Assembly: GCF_050589645.1 (NCBI RefSeq)
Contig: NZ_JBNGOQ010000003.1
Location: forward strand, 372,001 to 436,000
Direction of reading: 5' to 3'
Length of the DNA: 64,000 bases
DNA from: JBNGOQ01 sp050589645
GTDB lineage: Bacteria > Bacteroidota > Bacteroidia > Flavobacteriales > Flavobacteriaceae
Positions 1 through 9,022 of this stretch are shown here, one piece after another. Position 1 is the first letter of the stretch. Each line of letters begins with the position of its first letter. The position numbers and the translations under genes were made by a program. The notes beneath the pieces are model-generated. The model was not told the DNA's origin. It did not search any database and saw only the letters and a program-made list of their open reading frames with translations.

Positions 1-702
1 AAAATGGTGATGAGCGCTTTGGGGCAGTTGTTTTTCTCCATTGGCGTGGGCATGTCGGTGGCTTTTGTTTTTGGCAGTTACACAGACAAGAAGGAAAATC
101 TAATAAGCAGTACCCTGTGGATCGTAATTGCCGACACTTTTTTCGCGATACTTGCCGGGTTAATGCTCTTCCCAGCGATTTTTAGTTTTGGACTTTCCCC
201 GGATTCCGGGCCCAGTTTAATTTTTGTTACCATGGCCTCCGTCTTTAACAAATTGGAATACGGTAGGACAGTGGGGACCATTTTCTTCTTGCTGCTGTTC
301 TTGGCAGGATTTACTACCTTGATATCATGTGTCCAAGGATTGAAGGATAGCGTCAAGGATAGATTCGGGTTTTCCCATATAAACGGTTCGGCTTTGGTCA
401 TCTGTATTATAGGACTATGTGCTATCCCGGTTGTTTTTTCCTATTCGGGAGATCCCATACTCATTTTTGGAAGAACCATTTTTAATTTTTTGGACTTTTT
501 GACCACTACCGTTTTATTACCGTTGGGCGGGTTGCTTATGGTATGGTTTGCCGGTAGGGTCGTGGGTTTCGATAAACTCAGGGCGCAGTTGTTGTTCGGT
601 ACTAAAAATGTGAGAATACATGGGTATTGGAAGTTTGTACTGTTATGGGTATTGCCCATTTTGATTTTGGTTATTTTACTGAACGGCCTGTTGGGCAATT
701 AA
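1..702 (+). CDS. Sodium:neurotransmitter symporter (NSS) family transporter, C-terminal part
   Basis: This gene is cut by the left edge of the window; the reading frame is open from base 1 and ends at 702. The visible 233 residues carry about six hydrophobic segments. They open with an ALGQLFFSIGVG-type segment typical of TM7 of LeuT-fold NSS transporters, followed by TM8-like and further segments. NSS proteins co-transport amino acids or related amines with Na+ across the inner membrane. The deacylase gene starts 7 bp after its stop, so the transporter, the deacylase and the oxidase behind it look like one transcription unit for uptake and breakdown of an amino compound. The substrate cannot be read from this half, because the TM1 and TM6 binding residues lie outside the window. 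Confidence 0.8.
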   Translation, partial: KMVMSALGQLFFSIGVGMSVAFVFGSYTDKKENLISSTLWIVIADTFFAILAGLMLFPAIFSFGLSPDSGPSLIFVTMASVFNKLEYGRTVGTIFFLLLFLAGFTTLISCVQGLKDSVKDRFGFSHINGSALVICIIGLCAIPVVFSYSGDPILIFGRTIFNFLDFLTTTVLLPLGGLLMVWFAGRVVGFDKLRAQLLFGTKNVRIHGYWKFVLLWVLPILILVILLNGLLGN

Positions 703-709
703 TTTGTAA

Positions 710-1927
710 ATGTTACAGATGAAACGGGAACACCGAGACATCCAGAAGACCATAGCCATCCTAAAGGATTTGGTGGCGTTTTCCGTTTTGGGCGGTGACA
801 GTAATTTGTCCATTGCGGGTTATATCATTGACTATTTGGAGGAAAACCAAATTAGCTTTCATAAAGTAATGAATGACAGGGGAAACAAAATGTCGGTTCA
901 TTGTCGTATTGGACCTGCACGTGATGGTGGTGTAGTGCTTTCGGGGCATATGGATGTTGTTACCACGGAAGGACAACATTGGACAAGGCCAGAATTTACA
1001 CTTACTAGGGAAGAGGGAAGATTGTATGGCAGGGGAACAACGGATATGAAGGGCTTTTTGGCTTGCTGTCTGGCCATGGTTCCGACCCTAAAGAAAAAAA
1101 CACTGGTCAAACCTATATATTTTGCCTTTTCCTATGATGAGGAGATTGGCTGTTTGGCGGGCCCAGATTTGATACGGGACATGAAGAGAGCGTATGTCGA
1201 AAGACCTGCATTTGCCATCATTGGGGAACCCACCTCCATGCGGACCATTACGGCAGAAAAAGGGGTGGCCTTTTTTGAGACCGAAGTGGTCAGCACTGCG
1301 GCCCATAGTTCGCAAGTTAGAAACAGTTTAAGCGCTATCGAGGAAACAACCTATTTAATTCAATGGTTATTGAAAAAAATGGATGACTTTATCGACGAGG
1401 GAAATGTAGACCCCCGTTTTGACCCTTCCCATACAACCATACATATTGGAAAAATTCGCGGCGGTACGGCCACGAATATCGTAGCCGATCATTGTCTGTT
1501 TGAATGGGATATCAGAAATATACCAAAGGATTCCATTGAAAAGATAAAAGAATCCTTTGAAGTATTTTGCATGCAACGAATTGCCAAAAACAAAACCGTA
1601 TTTCCGGATTTCAATATTAGAACAACGGCCAACTTCCCCATTGTACCCGGTTTGGATACCCCCCTAAATGAAGAAATAGTGGCATTGGTAAATGGACTTA
1701 CCCATTCCAAAGCGCCGGGAACTGTGGCCTTTGCGTCCGAAGCCGGGCAATTCTCCAAAGAAGGTTTTGAAACCGTTTTATGTGGCCCGGGAGATATGGA
1801 ACAGGGGCACACCGCGGATGAATATATAGAGGTGACGCAGCTCAATACATGCCTCTATTTTTTGGACAGACTGGCAGATTGGGCCAAAATGGAGCATAAA
1901 CACGAACAGAAGAATGAAAAAGTATGA
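710..1927 (+). CDS. M20 family metallo-deacylase, ArgE/acetylornithine-deacetylase-like
   Basis: M20 enzymes hydrolyse N-acyl amino acids or small peptides with a two-zinc centre. The family signature is visible: SGHMDVV (His80, Asp82), the bridging Asp in GRGTTDMKG (about Asp112), the catalytic pair in SYDEEIG (Glu144/145), GEPTS (Glu173), and a late His in GHTADE. The length of 405 aa is usual for ArgE. A second ATG lies nine bases into the gene, so the true start may be 719. The 3' end overlaps the FAD oxidoreductase by 14 bp, implying translational coupling. No arginine-biosynthesis gene is nearby. With a transporter before it and an amine oxidase after it, a catabolic N-deacylase role is more likely than arginine synthesis; that is inference. 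Confidence 0.85.
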   Translation: MLQMKREHRDIQKTIAILKDLVAFSVLGGDSNLSIAGYIIDYLEENQISFHKVMNDRGNKMSVHCRIGPARDGGVVLSGHMDVVTTEGQHWTRPEFTLTREEGRLYGRGTTDMKGFLACCLAMVPTLKKKTLVKPIYFAFSYDEEIGCLAGPDLIRDMKRAYVERPAFAIIGEPTSMRTITAEKGVAFFETEVVSTAAHSSQVRNSLSAIEETTYLIQWLLKKMDDFIDEGNVDPRFDPSHTTIHIGKIRGGTATNIVADHCLFEWDIRNIPKDSIEKIKESFEVFCMQRIAKNKTVFPDFNIRTTANFPIVPGLDTPLNEEIVALVNGLTHSKAPGTVAFASEAGQFSKEGFETVLCGPGDMEQGHTADEYIEVTQLNTCLYFLDRLADWAKMEHKHEQKNEKV

Positions 1928-3113
1928 TGTTTTAGTTGTTGGCGGTGGAATATATGGCATTACGGCAGCGGTTGAGCTGGCGCAAAGAAGGTATTCCGTT
2001 GGCTTGATCAATCCGGATACCATTCCGCACCATTTGGCAGCCTCCACGGACGTAACTAAGGCTGTCCGTATGGAATACGGATCGGACAGGGAATATTTTC
2101 AGATGGTTGAACTTGCCATTGGGAAATGGTTGGAATGGAATGACCTCTTTAGGGAAAAGCTCTATCATGAGGTAGGTTTTTTAATGTTGTGCAAGGACAA
2201 AATTGAAAGTGATAGGCATACTTTCGAAAAACATAGTTACAAAAACCTATTGGAAGCGGGATACGCTCCAGATCGCTTGGATGCCGACGGCATAAAAAGG
2301 CGCTTTCCGGCAGTGAATACAGCAGAATATATCGATGCTAGTTTTAATGCCAAAGCAGGTTATGTGGAGTCTGGTTTGGCGGTACAAAAACTGGCAGAGT
2401 ATGCTCGGACCTTGGGTGTTGCCATACATGAAGGTCAAACTGCGGAAAGTTTACTGGTGACCAAGGGTGTGCTTCAAGGGGTAAAGACCAAAGAAGGTGA
2501 AACCTTTCAATGTGGTCATGCACTGCTTGCGGCGGGGGTGCATACGCCCTTGCTCCTACCTGAGCTGCAGCCGTATATGAGAACTACCGGACATCCGGTT
2601 TTTTGGCTTAGACCCAAGGACATCACCAACTTTGTACCTCCTAAATTTTCGGTATTCACCGCTGATATTTCCAATTCGGGCTGGTATGGTTTTCCATTTT
2701 TGCACAAACAGGGTATCGTTAAAATTGCCAAACATTCCAATGGAAAGGGCATTCACCCAGATGATGATGACAGGCAAATTACAGATGTGGAAGTTGCCGA
2801 TATGCGCTCGTTTGTAAAAATGACCTTTCCCGAGTTGATTGATGCACCCTTGGTATATACCAGGAGATGTCTTTATATCGATACCTTGGATGGACACTTT
2901 TGGATAGACAATCACCCCGAAATAAAGGGGCTATCGATCAGTACGGGAGGAAGCGGCCACGGCCTTAAAATGGGACCGTTACTTGGGCCAATGGCAGCTG
3001 ATGTAATAGAAGGAAGATCACATCAATTCTCAAAAAGACACCGATGGAGACATCTTACTGGCACGACCGACCAGGTAGAAGAAGCAAGGTATGTAGTTAA
3101 CAGAAAATTATAA
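1914..3113 (+). CDS. FAD-dependent amine oxidase of the monomeric sarcosine oxidase type
   Basis: This is a DAO-superfamily flavoprotein. A dinucleotide-binding GGGIYG motif lies at residues 10-15 and a C-terminal GGSGHGLK flavin loop is present. Cys319 in the RRCLYIDT...FWID context matches the cysteine that holds FAD covalently in monomeric sarcosine oxidase and pipecolate oxidase. Known relatives oxidise N-methyl or cyclic secondary amino acids to an imine and H2O2 in the cytoplasm. The length of 399 aa fits the family. It overlaps the M20 deacylase and is followed 5 bp later by an NTF2-fold protein. The simplest reading is uptake, deacylation and oxidation of a secondary amino acid. The substrate itself is not visible in the sequence. 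Confidence 0.85.
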   Translation: MKKYDVLVVGGGIYGITAAVELAQRRYSVGLINPDTIPHHLAASTDVTKAVRMEYGSDREYFQMVELAIGKWLEWNDLFREKLYHEVGFLMLCKDKIESDRHTFEKHSYKNLLEAGYAPDRLDADGIKRRFPAVNTAEYIDASFNAKAGYVESGLAVQKLAEYARTLGVAIHEGQTAESLLVTKGVLQGVKTKEGETFQCGHALLAAGVHTPLLLPELQPYMRTTGHPVFWLRPKDITNFVPPKFSVFTADISNSGWYGFPFLHKQGIVKIAKHSNGKGIHPDDDDRQITDVEVADMRSFVKMTFPELIDAPLVYTRRCLYIDTLDGHFWIDNHPEIKGLSISTGGSGHGLKMGPLLGPMAADVIEGRSHQFSKRHRWRHLTGTTDQVEEARYVVNRKL

Positions 3114-3118
3114 CAGTT

Positions 3119-3487
3119 ATGCAAGCAGGTAAAATAATCCAGCAATTTATGGAGGCCTATAACAGAAGGGATGCGGAGGAATACGTTTCTTACATGCATC
3201 CAAAATTTACGGCCTATCTTTATGATACGAAGCAAGTGCTATGCTCCAATATTGAAGAGGCACGGAAGATCTATACAAAACGATTTTCCGAAAACCCAAA
3301 TATATATGTCACCACCTTAAATAGGATCATTAATGATAATGTGGTGGTAGATGCCCAATTTATTGAAGGTTTTGATGGCGGTCAGACCATTTTGGCGACC
3401 TCCATTTTTGAGTTGGAGGACAATTTGGTAAAGCGCGCTTCCTTTGTAAGAAGGATCTTGAACAACCTAGAGGAGTTGATGTTTTAA
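3119..3487 (+). CDS. NTF2/SnoaL-like fold small protein
   Basis: This 122-residue protein starts with an N-terminal helix pattern typical of SnoaL/NTF2 cone-fold proteins (IIQQFMEAYNRRDAEEYVSYMHPKF), followed by alternating beta strands. Members act as small isomerases, hydrolases or ligand-binding accessory proteins, and this one shows no decisive catalytic signature. It begins 5 bp after the FAD oxidase and ends 47 bp before the sigma gene, so it belongs to the amino-compound operon. It could handle the imine or aldehyde produced by the oxidase, but that is a guess from position only. Confidence 0.65.
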   Translation: MQAGKIIQQFMEAYNRRDAEEYVSYMHPKFTAYLYDTKQVLCSNIEEARKIYTKRFSENPNIYVTTLNRIINDNVVVDAQFIEGFDGGQTILATSIFELEDNLVKRASFVRRILNNLEELMF

Positions 3488-3534
3488 AGTAGGACAACCC
3501 AGTCCAAAATAAGGTTCATGTTAAGAAGAACGAT

Positions 3535-4140
3535 ATGAAATACGACCGATACCAAGATGAAGAAATTCTAAAGACCCAGATGAAACAGGGGGATGAGAAC
3601 GCGTATGAATTTTTATACAGGACGTATTACGCGGAATTATGCAGTTATATGTTCGCTATAGGCGGCAATGATGTTCAGGCCGAAGAAATTGCCCAGCAGA
3701 CTTTTATAAAATTGTGGCGCAAGCGGGACAGACTTTTTATCCATGGAAGCTTAAAAAAATACATTTTCAAGGTAGCGTATCACCAATATATTGACGTAGT
3801 CAGGAAGAAAAAAAAGGAACACCAACTTTTGGAAGAATTAAAATATGAAGCGATCATTGAACTGTTGGAAAGCAATCCGGATGGTCTGAATGAAAAACTA
3901 GGTATTCTGGAAACAGAGATCAACAAGTTGCCCTTACAATGTAGAAATGTGTTCCTGCTAAGTAAAAAGGACGGATTAAAATATAAAGAGATAGCGGAAC
4001 AACTGGATATTTCCATTAAAACCGTTGAAAGGCATATGGCAAAAGCACTTAAGAGATTACGCGACCGCTTTGATACCACTACCGACCCCTCACCTGCAAT
4101 ACTCTTTTTGGCCATACATAGAGGGGTGTTCAAGGAGTAA
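3535..4140 (+). CDS. ECF RNA polymerase sigma factor, Bacteroidota family-1 type
   Basis: A 201-aa sigma-70 family protein with region 2 (about residues 20-90, including AEEIAQQTFIKLWRKRD) and region 4 (about 130-185, an HTH with YKEIAEQLDISIKTVERHMAKALKRLR). Sigma factors of this group work with a FecR-type anti-sigma and a SusC protein carrying an N-terminal signalling domain. All three genes follow here in order. Binding of the nutrient to SusC is expected to relieve FecR and free this sigma to transcribe susC/susD and the genes after them. About 110 bp separate it from fecR, and no clear terminator is seen in the gap. Confidence 0.92.
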   Translation: MKYDRYQDEEILKTQMKQGDENAYEFLYRTYYAELCSYMFAIGGNDVQAEEIAQQTFIKLWRKRDRLFIHGSLKKYIFKVAYHQYIDVVRKKKKEHQLLEELKYEAIIELLESNPDGLNEKLGILETEINKLPLQCRNVFLLSKKDGLKYKEIAEQLDISIKTVERHMAKALKRLRDRFDTTTDPSPAILFLAIHRGVFKE

Positions 4141-4253
4141 AAACTTCGATTCTTTGAGGATTGGAGGGCTTTTCTGTTAAAATATGGGGAATATAGTGGG
4201 GGTATTCCCAAAATTGTACGTCTCTCTGTAAAGAAAACGGTTATTATTCTAAA

Positions 4254-5408
4254 ATGATGCGATCCAATATCAAAAAGATCATTGTAAAATATATGGATTC
4301 CGATACCACGGCAGAGGAAGAAGCAATGCTCTTAAAATGGCTGCAATCTGGGGAGAACCGGGAATTTTTTAAAAGATATGTCAAAACGGAATCCCTGATC
4401 AAGTCCCAATCCAAAAGATTTGACGAGGACAAAGCGTTTAAGGACTTCCTTTTTCAGATAAGAAAGGGGAAGAGAACGGCAAGAATATCGCGTCTCTTAA
4501 AATATACCGCCGTGTTCGTAGGGATTTTACTTATGACAGGTCTGATGGTTTTTAACAACAAGGATGCCGCCCTCCAGATCGACCCCAATGCGGTAACCTT
4601 GGAAATTCATTCCAAAAATGTCAGATCAATTTTATTGGAAGGAAGTAGTTCCGTGATACGAGTTGCCGGAAAGGAACTGGGAAGCTTACAACCAGGTAGT
4701 TTTATATATTCGGATAAAATTGCGAACAACAAAACACCCTTAAGGCATACCCTCAAAGTTCCTTATGGTAAAAAGTTCCAGGTAACCCTTACCGATGGAA
4801 CCATTGTTCACCTTAACTCAGGCTCCGTTTTAGGATATCCGGCAAATTTTGAACCTAATGGTAATCGTGAAGTCTATCTTGAGGGAGAGGCTTTTTTTGA
4901 CGTATCCGAAAATAAGCACAGCCCCTTCATAGTAAACACCCAAGGACTTCAAACCCAGGTTTTTGGAACGGAATTCAACATATCTGCCTATACCGATGAT
5001 GAGATTGCCGAAGTGGTTCTGGTGGAAGGGGAGGTAGGTGTAAGGAGCCGTCCCAGCGATAAGGGGTGCAATGGGAACTTAACAAGATTGACGCCCAATC
5101 AAAAAGCGACCATGGGTTATAAAAAGGAGGGGGGTATTACGGTTTCCAATGTGGACGCCGCTGCATATACCCTTTGGAGGAAAGGAATTTTACGTTTTGA
5201 GAGCGATGATATGGTAAGTATCATCAAAAAACTGGAACGCCATTTTAACCTTACAATCGTTAATAATTGTCCTGCCCTGGATACTCGCTTGTTCACCGGC
5301 ACTTTTGATATTGAAAGTGCAGAGGAAATCCTAGGAGTGATTCAGGCCCATACACCTTTTGCATATACCAAAAGTGATAAAACCATTATTATAAACACAA
5401 TCGATTAG
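4254..5408 (+). CDS. FecR-family anti-sigma regulator
   Basis: A 384-residue protein of typical FecR layout: a cytoplasmic N-terminal region of about 80 residues that would hold the sigma factor, one membrane segment (about residues 81-100), a periplasmic FecR domain (VPYGKKFQVTLTDGTIVHLNSGS...REVYLEGEAFFDVS), and a C-terminal DUF4974-like domain (about 310-380, LRFESDDMVSIIKKLERHFN). It sits between the ECF sigma and SusC and should pass the SusC signal across the inner membrane. The FecR core motif is intact and nothing suggests degradation. Confidence 0.92.
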   Translation: MMRSNIKKIIVKYMDSDTTAEEEAMLLKWLQSGENREFFKRYVKTESLIKSQSKRFDEDKAFKDFLFQIRKGKRTARISRLLKYTAVFVGILLMTGLMVFNNKDAALQIDPNAVTLEIHSKNVRSILLEGSSSVIRVAGKELGSLQPGSFIYSDKIANNKTPLRHTLKVPYGKKFQVTLTDGTIVHLNSGSVLGYPANFEPNGNREVYLEGEAFFDVSENKHSPFIVNTQGLQTQVFGTEFNISAYTDDEIAEVVLVEGEVGVRSRPSDKGCNGNLTRLTPNQKATMGYKKEGGITVSNVDAAAYTLWRKGILRFESDDMVSIIKKLERHFNLTIVNNCPALDTRLFTGTFDIESAEEILGVIQAHTPFAYTKSDKTIIINTID

Positions 5409-5475
5409 TACATGTCTATGAAGAAGTTTAAAGAGACCTTAACGAACGGATTAACAACGACTAATTAAACACTCA

Positions 5476-8400
5476 ATGAAAAAAAAATCAACACTACAAA
5501 AAGGCTGGACAAACCTAAGAGCAGGCTTGAGCATATTGCTTCTTTTGGTTTTTGCCAATGCCAATGCCAATGTTGCCCCTTGTGGGACCAATGATCTACT
5601 ATCCCTAAAGCTGGAAGACGTTCAACTTAGACAAGTCTTTGAAGAAATTACAGAAGTAACGGGGTACAAATTTTTTTATGAAATTTCGGAGATAGACCTC
5701 GATAAAAAAATTACACTGAAAGCCGATGGAGAGTGCCTTGAAAAGGTGTTGACGGATCTGTTTAAAAGTTCGGAAATGCAGTTTAACATTATTTCCAAGC
5801 AGATAGTGATTCGCAAGAAAAGTTTCAATGCAGCTCCCCCCAAAAAGATCAAAAACACAAAGACAACCCCCAAAACGGTGGAACAGGCTTCCATTTCGGG
5901 TTCGGTATTGGACGACGGTGGCCTCCCACTGGCCGGTGCAAGTGTTTTGGTAAAGGGAACAGCCATAGGGGTAATTTCGGATGTTGATGGAAACTTTAGC
6001 TTGACCCTGCCCTCGGGTTCAACCATTTTGGTAATTAGTTATATTGGGTTTAGGACGCAAGAAGTGGATGTTTCCGGCCAAAGTACCATTACCATAACCA
6101 TGGCCTCGGACGCGGCTTCCTTGGACGAAGTGGTTGTGGTAGGTTACGGTACACTTTCTAAGAAAAGGATAACAGGTTCGGTCGCTTCCGTGTCCCCGGA
6201 GAAGATTGTACAAATACCGGTTTTAACGGCAGAAAGTGCCCTGATAGGTCAGGTAGCGGGGGTCCAGGTTCAGGAAATATCGGGTGAACCGGGTTCTAGC
6301 CCCAGCATTAGGGTGCGTGGTTCGGGTTCCATTTCTGCGGGAAACGATCCTTTGTTCGTTATAGACGGCATACCGATCTCCAGAAACCTTACCTCTTCCG
6401 GGGCCTTGGGCGGAGTGGCAAGGAGAAGGTCGGCTTTTCAGCCACCACCGGTCAATCCACTGGCGACTTTAAACCCCAATGATATTGCTTCCATTGAAGT
6501 GTTAAAGGATGCTTCCGCAGCCGCTATTTATGGATCACGGGGAGGTAACGGAGTGCTGCTCATTACAACAAAGAAGGGCGCTGCCTCCGATAAGGGCGTT
6601 TTTTCCTTTAATTCCTTTGTTAGCCTACAAACCGTTGCCAACAAACTTGATTTAATGAATGCTTCGGAATTGATAGATTTTACTAGGGACGCAAGAAACA
6701 ACAACTATCTTTCCTCAGTGCCCGGAGCATCAATAGATGATCCCATAGGCCCGGGAGATAGGGGCGATACCAATTTTGAAATGCCAGAATCCTTTATCAA
6801 TTGGGACGGTACGGATACCGATTGGCAAGATCAAATATTCCAGACAGGGGTTACACAGAGTTACAATTTCTCCTATGCCTCCCCAATTCAGAATAAAACG
6901 AGTTTTTATGCGTCTGCAGGGTATTTCACCCAGGAAGGTATATTGGAAAAATCACAGTTTGACAGATACAATCTGTTGTTGAACCTTAATTCGCAACTGA
7001 CCGATAGGTTGAACCTTGATGTTAGGATAGCCCCCACCGTTACGGAGAATCAGAGATTACCGGCCTCGGCACCTTATTTTGCAAGGCCCCCAGGGGTGGT
7101 GTATTCGGCCATTGTGCATTCTCCCACGGTACAACCCTTTAATGCGGACGGTACCATAAATCAAACAAATAACCAATCTTTTCTAGGTGGAGGTACCACT
7201 ACAGCAAGTAATCCCTTGGCGATTATTGAAGCGGTAGACGATAAAATCTTTCAATTTCAAACAAGAGCGGCGCTGGGTCTTTCCTATGAGATACTGCCCG
7301 AACTTACCTTCAAGACTTTCGGAAGTACGTATATCAATATATTTGAACAAGATTTTTTTAGGGGCAATTCCTTGCTTTTCAGGAATGCTACCGAGGGAGA
7401 ATCCTATGCACAGGCCACCTCGTCTACCGAGACCAACTGGCTATGGGAGAATACACTCAACTGGGAAAAGGAGTTCGGAGATCACTTTGTCAATGCGCTA
7501 ATAGGGTATACCGCCCAAAGGGACAATATTACCATAAAGGAAGTATTGGCAGATAATTTTCTGGATGACCTGGTCACCACAATAAGTGGAGGGCAGGTGT
7601 TTGCCGGAAATTCCGTTAGGGAACAATGGACCTTGGCCTCCGCACTGTTCCGGACCAATTACAGCTATAAGGATAAGTATTTGTTTACCGGTACGATCCG
7701 TTCGGATAGGTCGTCACGTTTCGGCAGTAACAATCAAACAGGGTATTTCCCTTCCTTCTCAGCGGGATGGCGTGTTAACGAAGAGGATTTCTTAGCCTCA
7801 TCGGATGTCATTTCGGAGCTAAAATTGCGCTTTAGCTGGGGACAGACCGGAAACTTCGAAATTCCAAATTATGGCGCAATAGGACTGTTGTCTGCCAATA
7901 ATTACAACCTTGCCGGTAATGAAGTAAACGGTTTGGTACAGTCTACTATTCCCAATCCCGAACTAACCTGGGAAAAGTCCCAGCAAACTAATTTTGGTCT
8001 GGAATTGGGATTGTTCAATAACCGGGTATTTTTACTGGCGGATTATTACAATACAAAAACCTCGGACCTCCTGTTAAATGTTAGTATCTCATCAGTTTCG
8101 GGATTTCTTACCACCTTGCAGAACCTAGGGGAAGTAGAGAATAAAGGTTTTGAAATAGCCCTGCGTACCAACAACTTTGTTGGTGATTTTTCATGGGACA
8201 CCGATATTAACCTATCCACGAACTCAAATGAGGTACTTTCCTTAAATGAGAACAACGAACCTATCTTTTCTGCGGGTAGTGCCGGTGTTAGGCACGTTAC
8301 GCGCGTAGGAGATCCCATAGGCAGCTATTATGGCTACGTTGTGGATGGTATCTATCAGACTCCGGAAGAGATTGCCAGTGCGCCTGTCGATACACAGGCA

Positions 8401-9006
8401 CCCGATCCCTCACCGGGAGATTTCAGATTCAAGGACATCAACGGAGATGGTGAGATTACACCCGACGATAGAACAGTTACCGGAAGTTATTTTCCCGATC
8501 TTACCTGGGGTATTAACAATAGATTTAGTTATAAGGGGCTCGATTTAAGTTTCTTGATTCAGGGTATAGAAGGCAATGAAGTACTAAACTTAACATCAAG
8601 ACATTTAAAGAACGGGGAAGCCAATTTTAATTCCTATGCGGTTTTCAATGATCGATGGCGCTCTCCCACCAATCCTGGAAATGGAAGCATACCGAGAGCA
8701 GACAGACAAACCGGAAACCATGGAAACAATAACAGGCCATCTTCCTTTCAAGTAGAGGATGGGTCATTCATCCGGCTGAGAAATGTAACTTTGGGATATT
8801 CCATTCCAACAAAAAAGTTGTTCGGTACAAGTGTGGATAAGTTAAGGGTCTATATGACCGGGACCAATCTGTTTACCATTACAGATTATCTGGGATACAA
8901 TCCGGAGGTCAGCAATATTTCCACAAACAGTCTTACCCCAGGTGAAGATTATGGGGCGTATCCTTTGACCAAATCGTTTACGATGGGTATTAATCTAACC
9001 TTTTAA
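5476..9006 (+). CDS. SusC/RagA TonB-dependent outer-membrane transporter with STN signalling domain
   Basis: A 1176-aa protein. After a signal peptide (ending near the Ala/Asn-rich stretch before residue 35) it has an STN domain (about 40-118), which is the part that contacts FecR. A CarboxypepD_reg-like beta domain (about 138-220) follows, then the SusC signature DEVVVVGYGT, a TonB plug with SIRVRGSGS and VLKDASAAAIYGSRGGNGV, and a long beta-barrel ending in aromatic NLTF. It imports large oligomers with SusD, which starts 16 bp later. The STN domain shows that expression is controlled by trans-envelope signalling through the adjacent FecR/sigma pair rather than by a cytoplasmic sensor. The ligand cannot be named from this protein. 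Confidence 0.95.
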   Translation: MKKKSTLQKGWTNLRAGLSILLLLVFANANANVAPCGTNDLLSLKLEDVQLRQVFEEITEVTGYKFFYEISEIDLDKKITLKADGECLEKVLTDLFKSSEMQFNIISKQIVIRKKSFNAAPPKKIKNTKTTPKTVEQASISGSVLDDGGLPLAGASVLVKGTAIGVISDVDGNFSLTLPSGSTILVISYIGFRTQEVDVSGQSTITITMASDAASLDEVVVVGYGTLSKKRITGSVASVSPEKIVQIPVLTAESALIGQVAGVQVQEISGEPGSSPSIRVRGSGSISAGNDPLFVIDGIPISRNLTSSGALGGVARRRSAFQPPPVNPLATLNPNDIASIEVLKDASAAAIYGSRGGNGVLLITTKKGAASDKGVFSFNSFVSLQTVANKLDLMNASELIDFTRDARNNNYLSSVPGASIDDPIGPGDRGDTNFEMPESFINWDGTDTDWQDQIFQTGVTQSYNFSYASPIQNKTSFYASAGYFTQEGILEKSQFDRYNLLLNLNSQLTDRLNLDVRIAPTVTENQRLPASAPYFARPPGVVYSAIVHSPTVQPFNADGTINQTNNQSFLGGGTTTASNPLAIIEAVDDKIFQFQTRAALGLSYEILPELTFKTFGSTYINIFEQDFFRGNSLLFRNATEGESYAQATSSTETNWLWENTLNWEKEFGDHFVNALIGYTAQRDNITIKEVLADNFLDDLVTTISGGQVFAGNSVREQWTLASALFRTNYSYKDKYLFTGTIRSDRSSRFGSNNQTGYFPSFSAGWRVNEEDFLASSDVISELKLRFSWGQTGNFEIPNYGAIGLLSANNYNLAGNEVNGLVQSTIPNPELTWEKSQQTNFGLELGLFNNRVFLLADYYNTKTSDLLLNVSISSVSGFLTTLQNLGEVENKGFEIALRTNNFVGDFSWDTDINLSTNSNEVLSLNENNEPIFSAGSAGVRHVTRVGDPIGSYYGYVVDGIYQTPEEIASAPVDTQAPDPSPGDFRFKDINGDGEITPDDRTVTGSYFPDLTWGINNRFSYKGLDLSFLIQGIEGNEVLNLTSRHLKNGEANFNSYAVFNDRWRSPTNPGNGSIPRADRQTGNHGNNNRPSSFQVEDGSFIRLRNVTLGYSIPTKKLFGTSVDKLRVYMTGTNLFTITDYLGYNPEVSNISTNSLTPGEDYGAYPLTKSFTMGINLTF

Positions 9007-9022
9007 AACAAAACTTAAAAAG

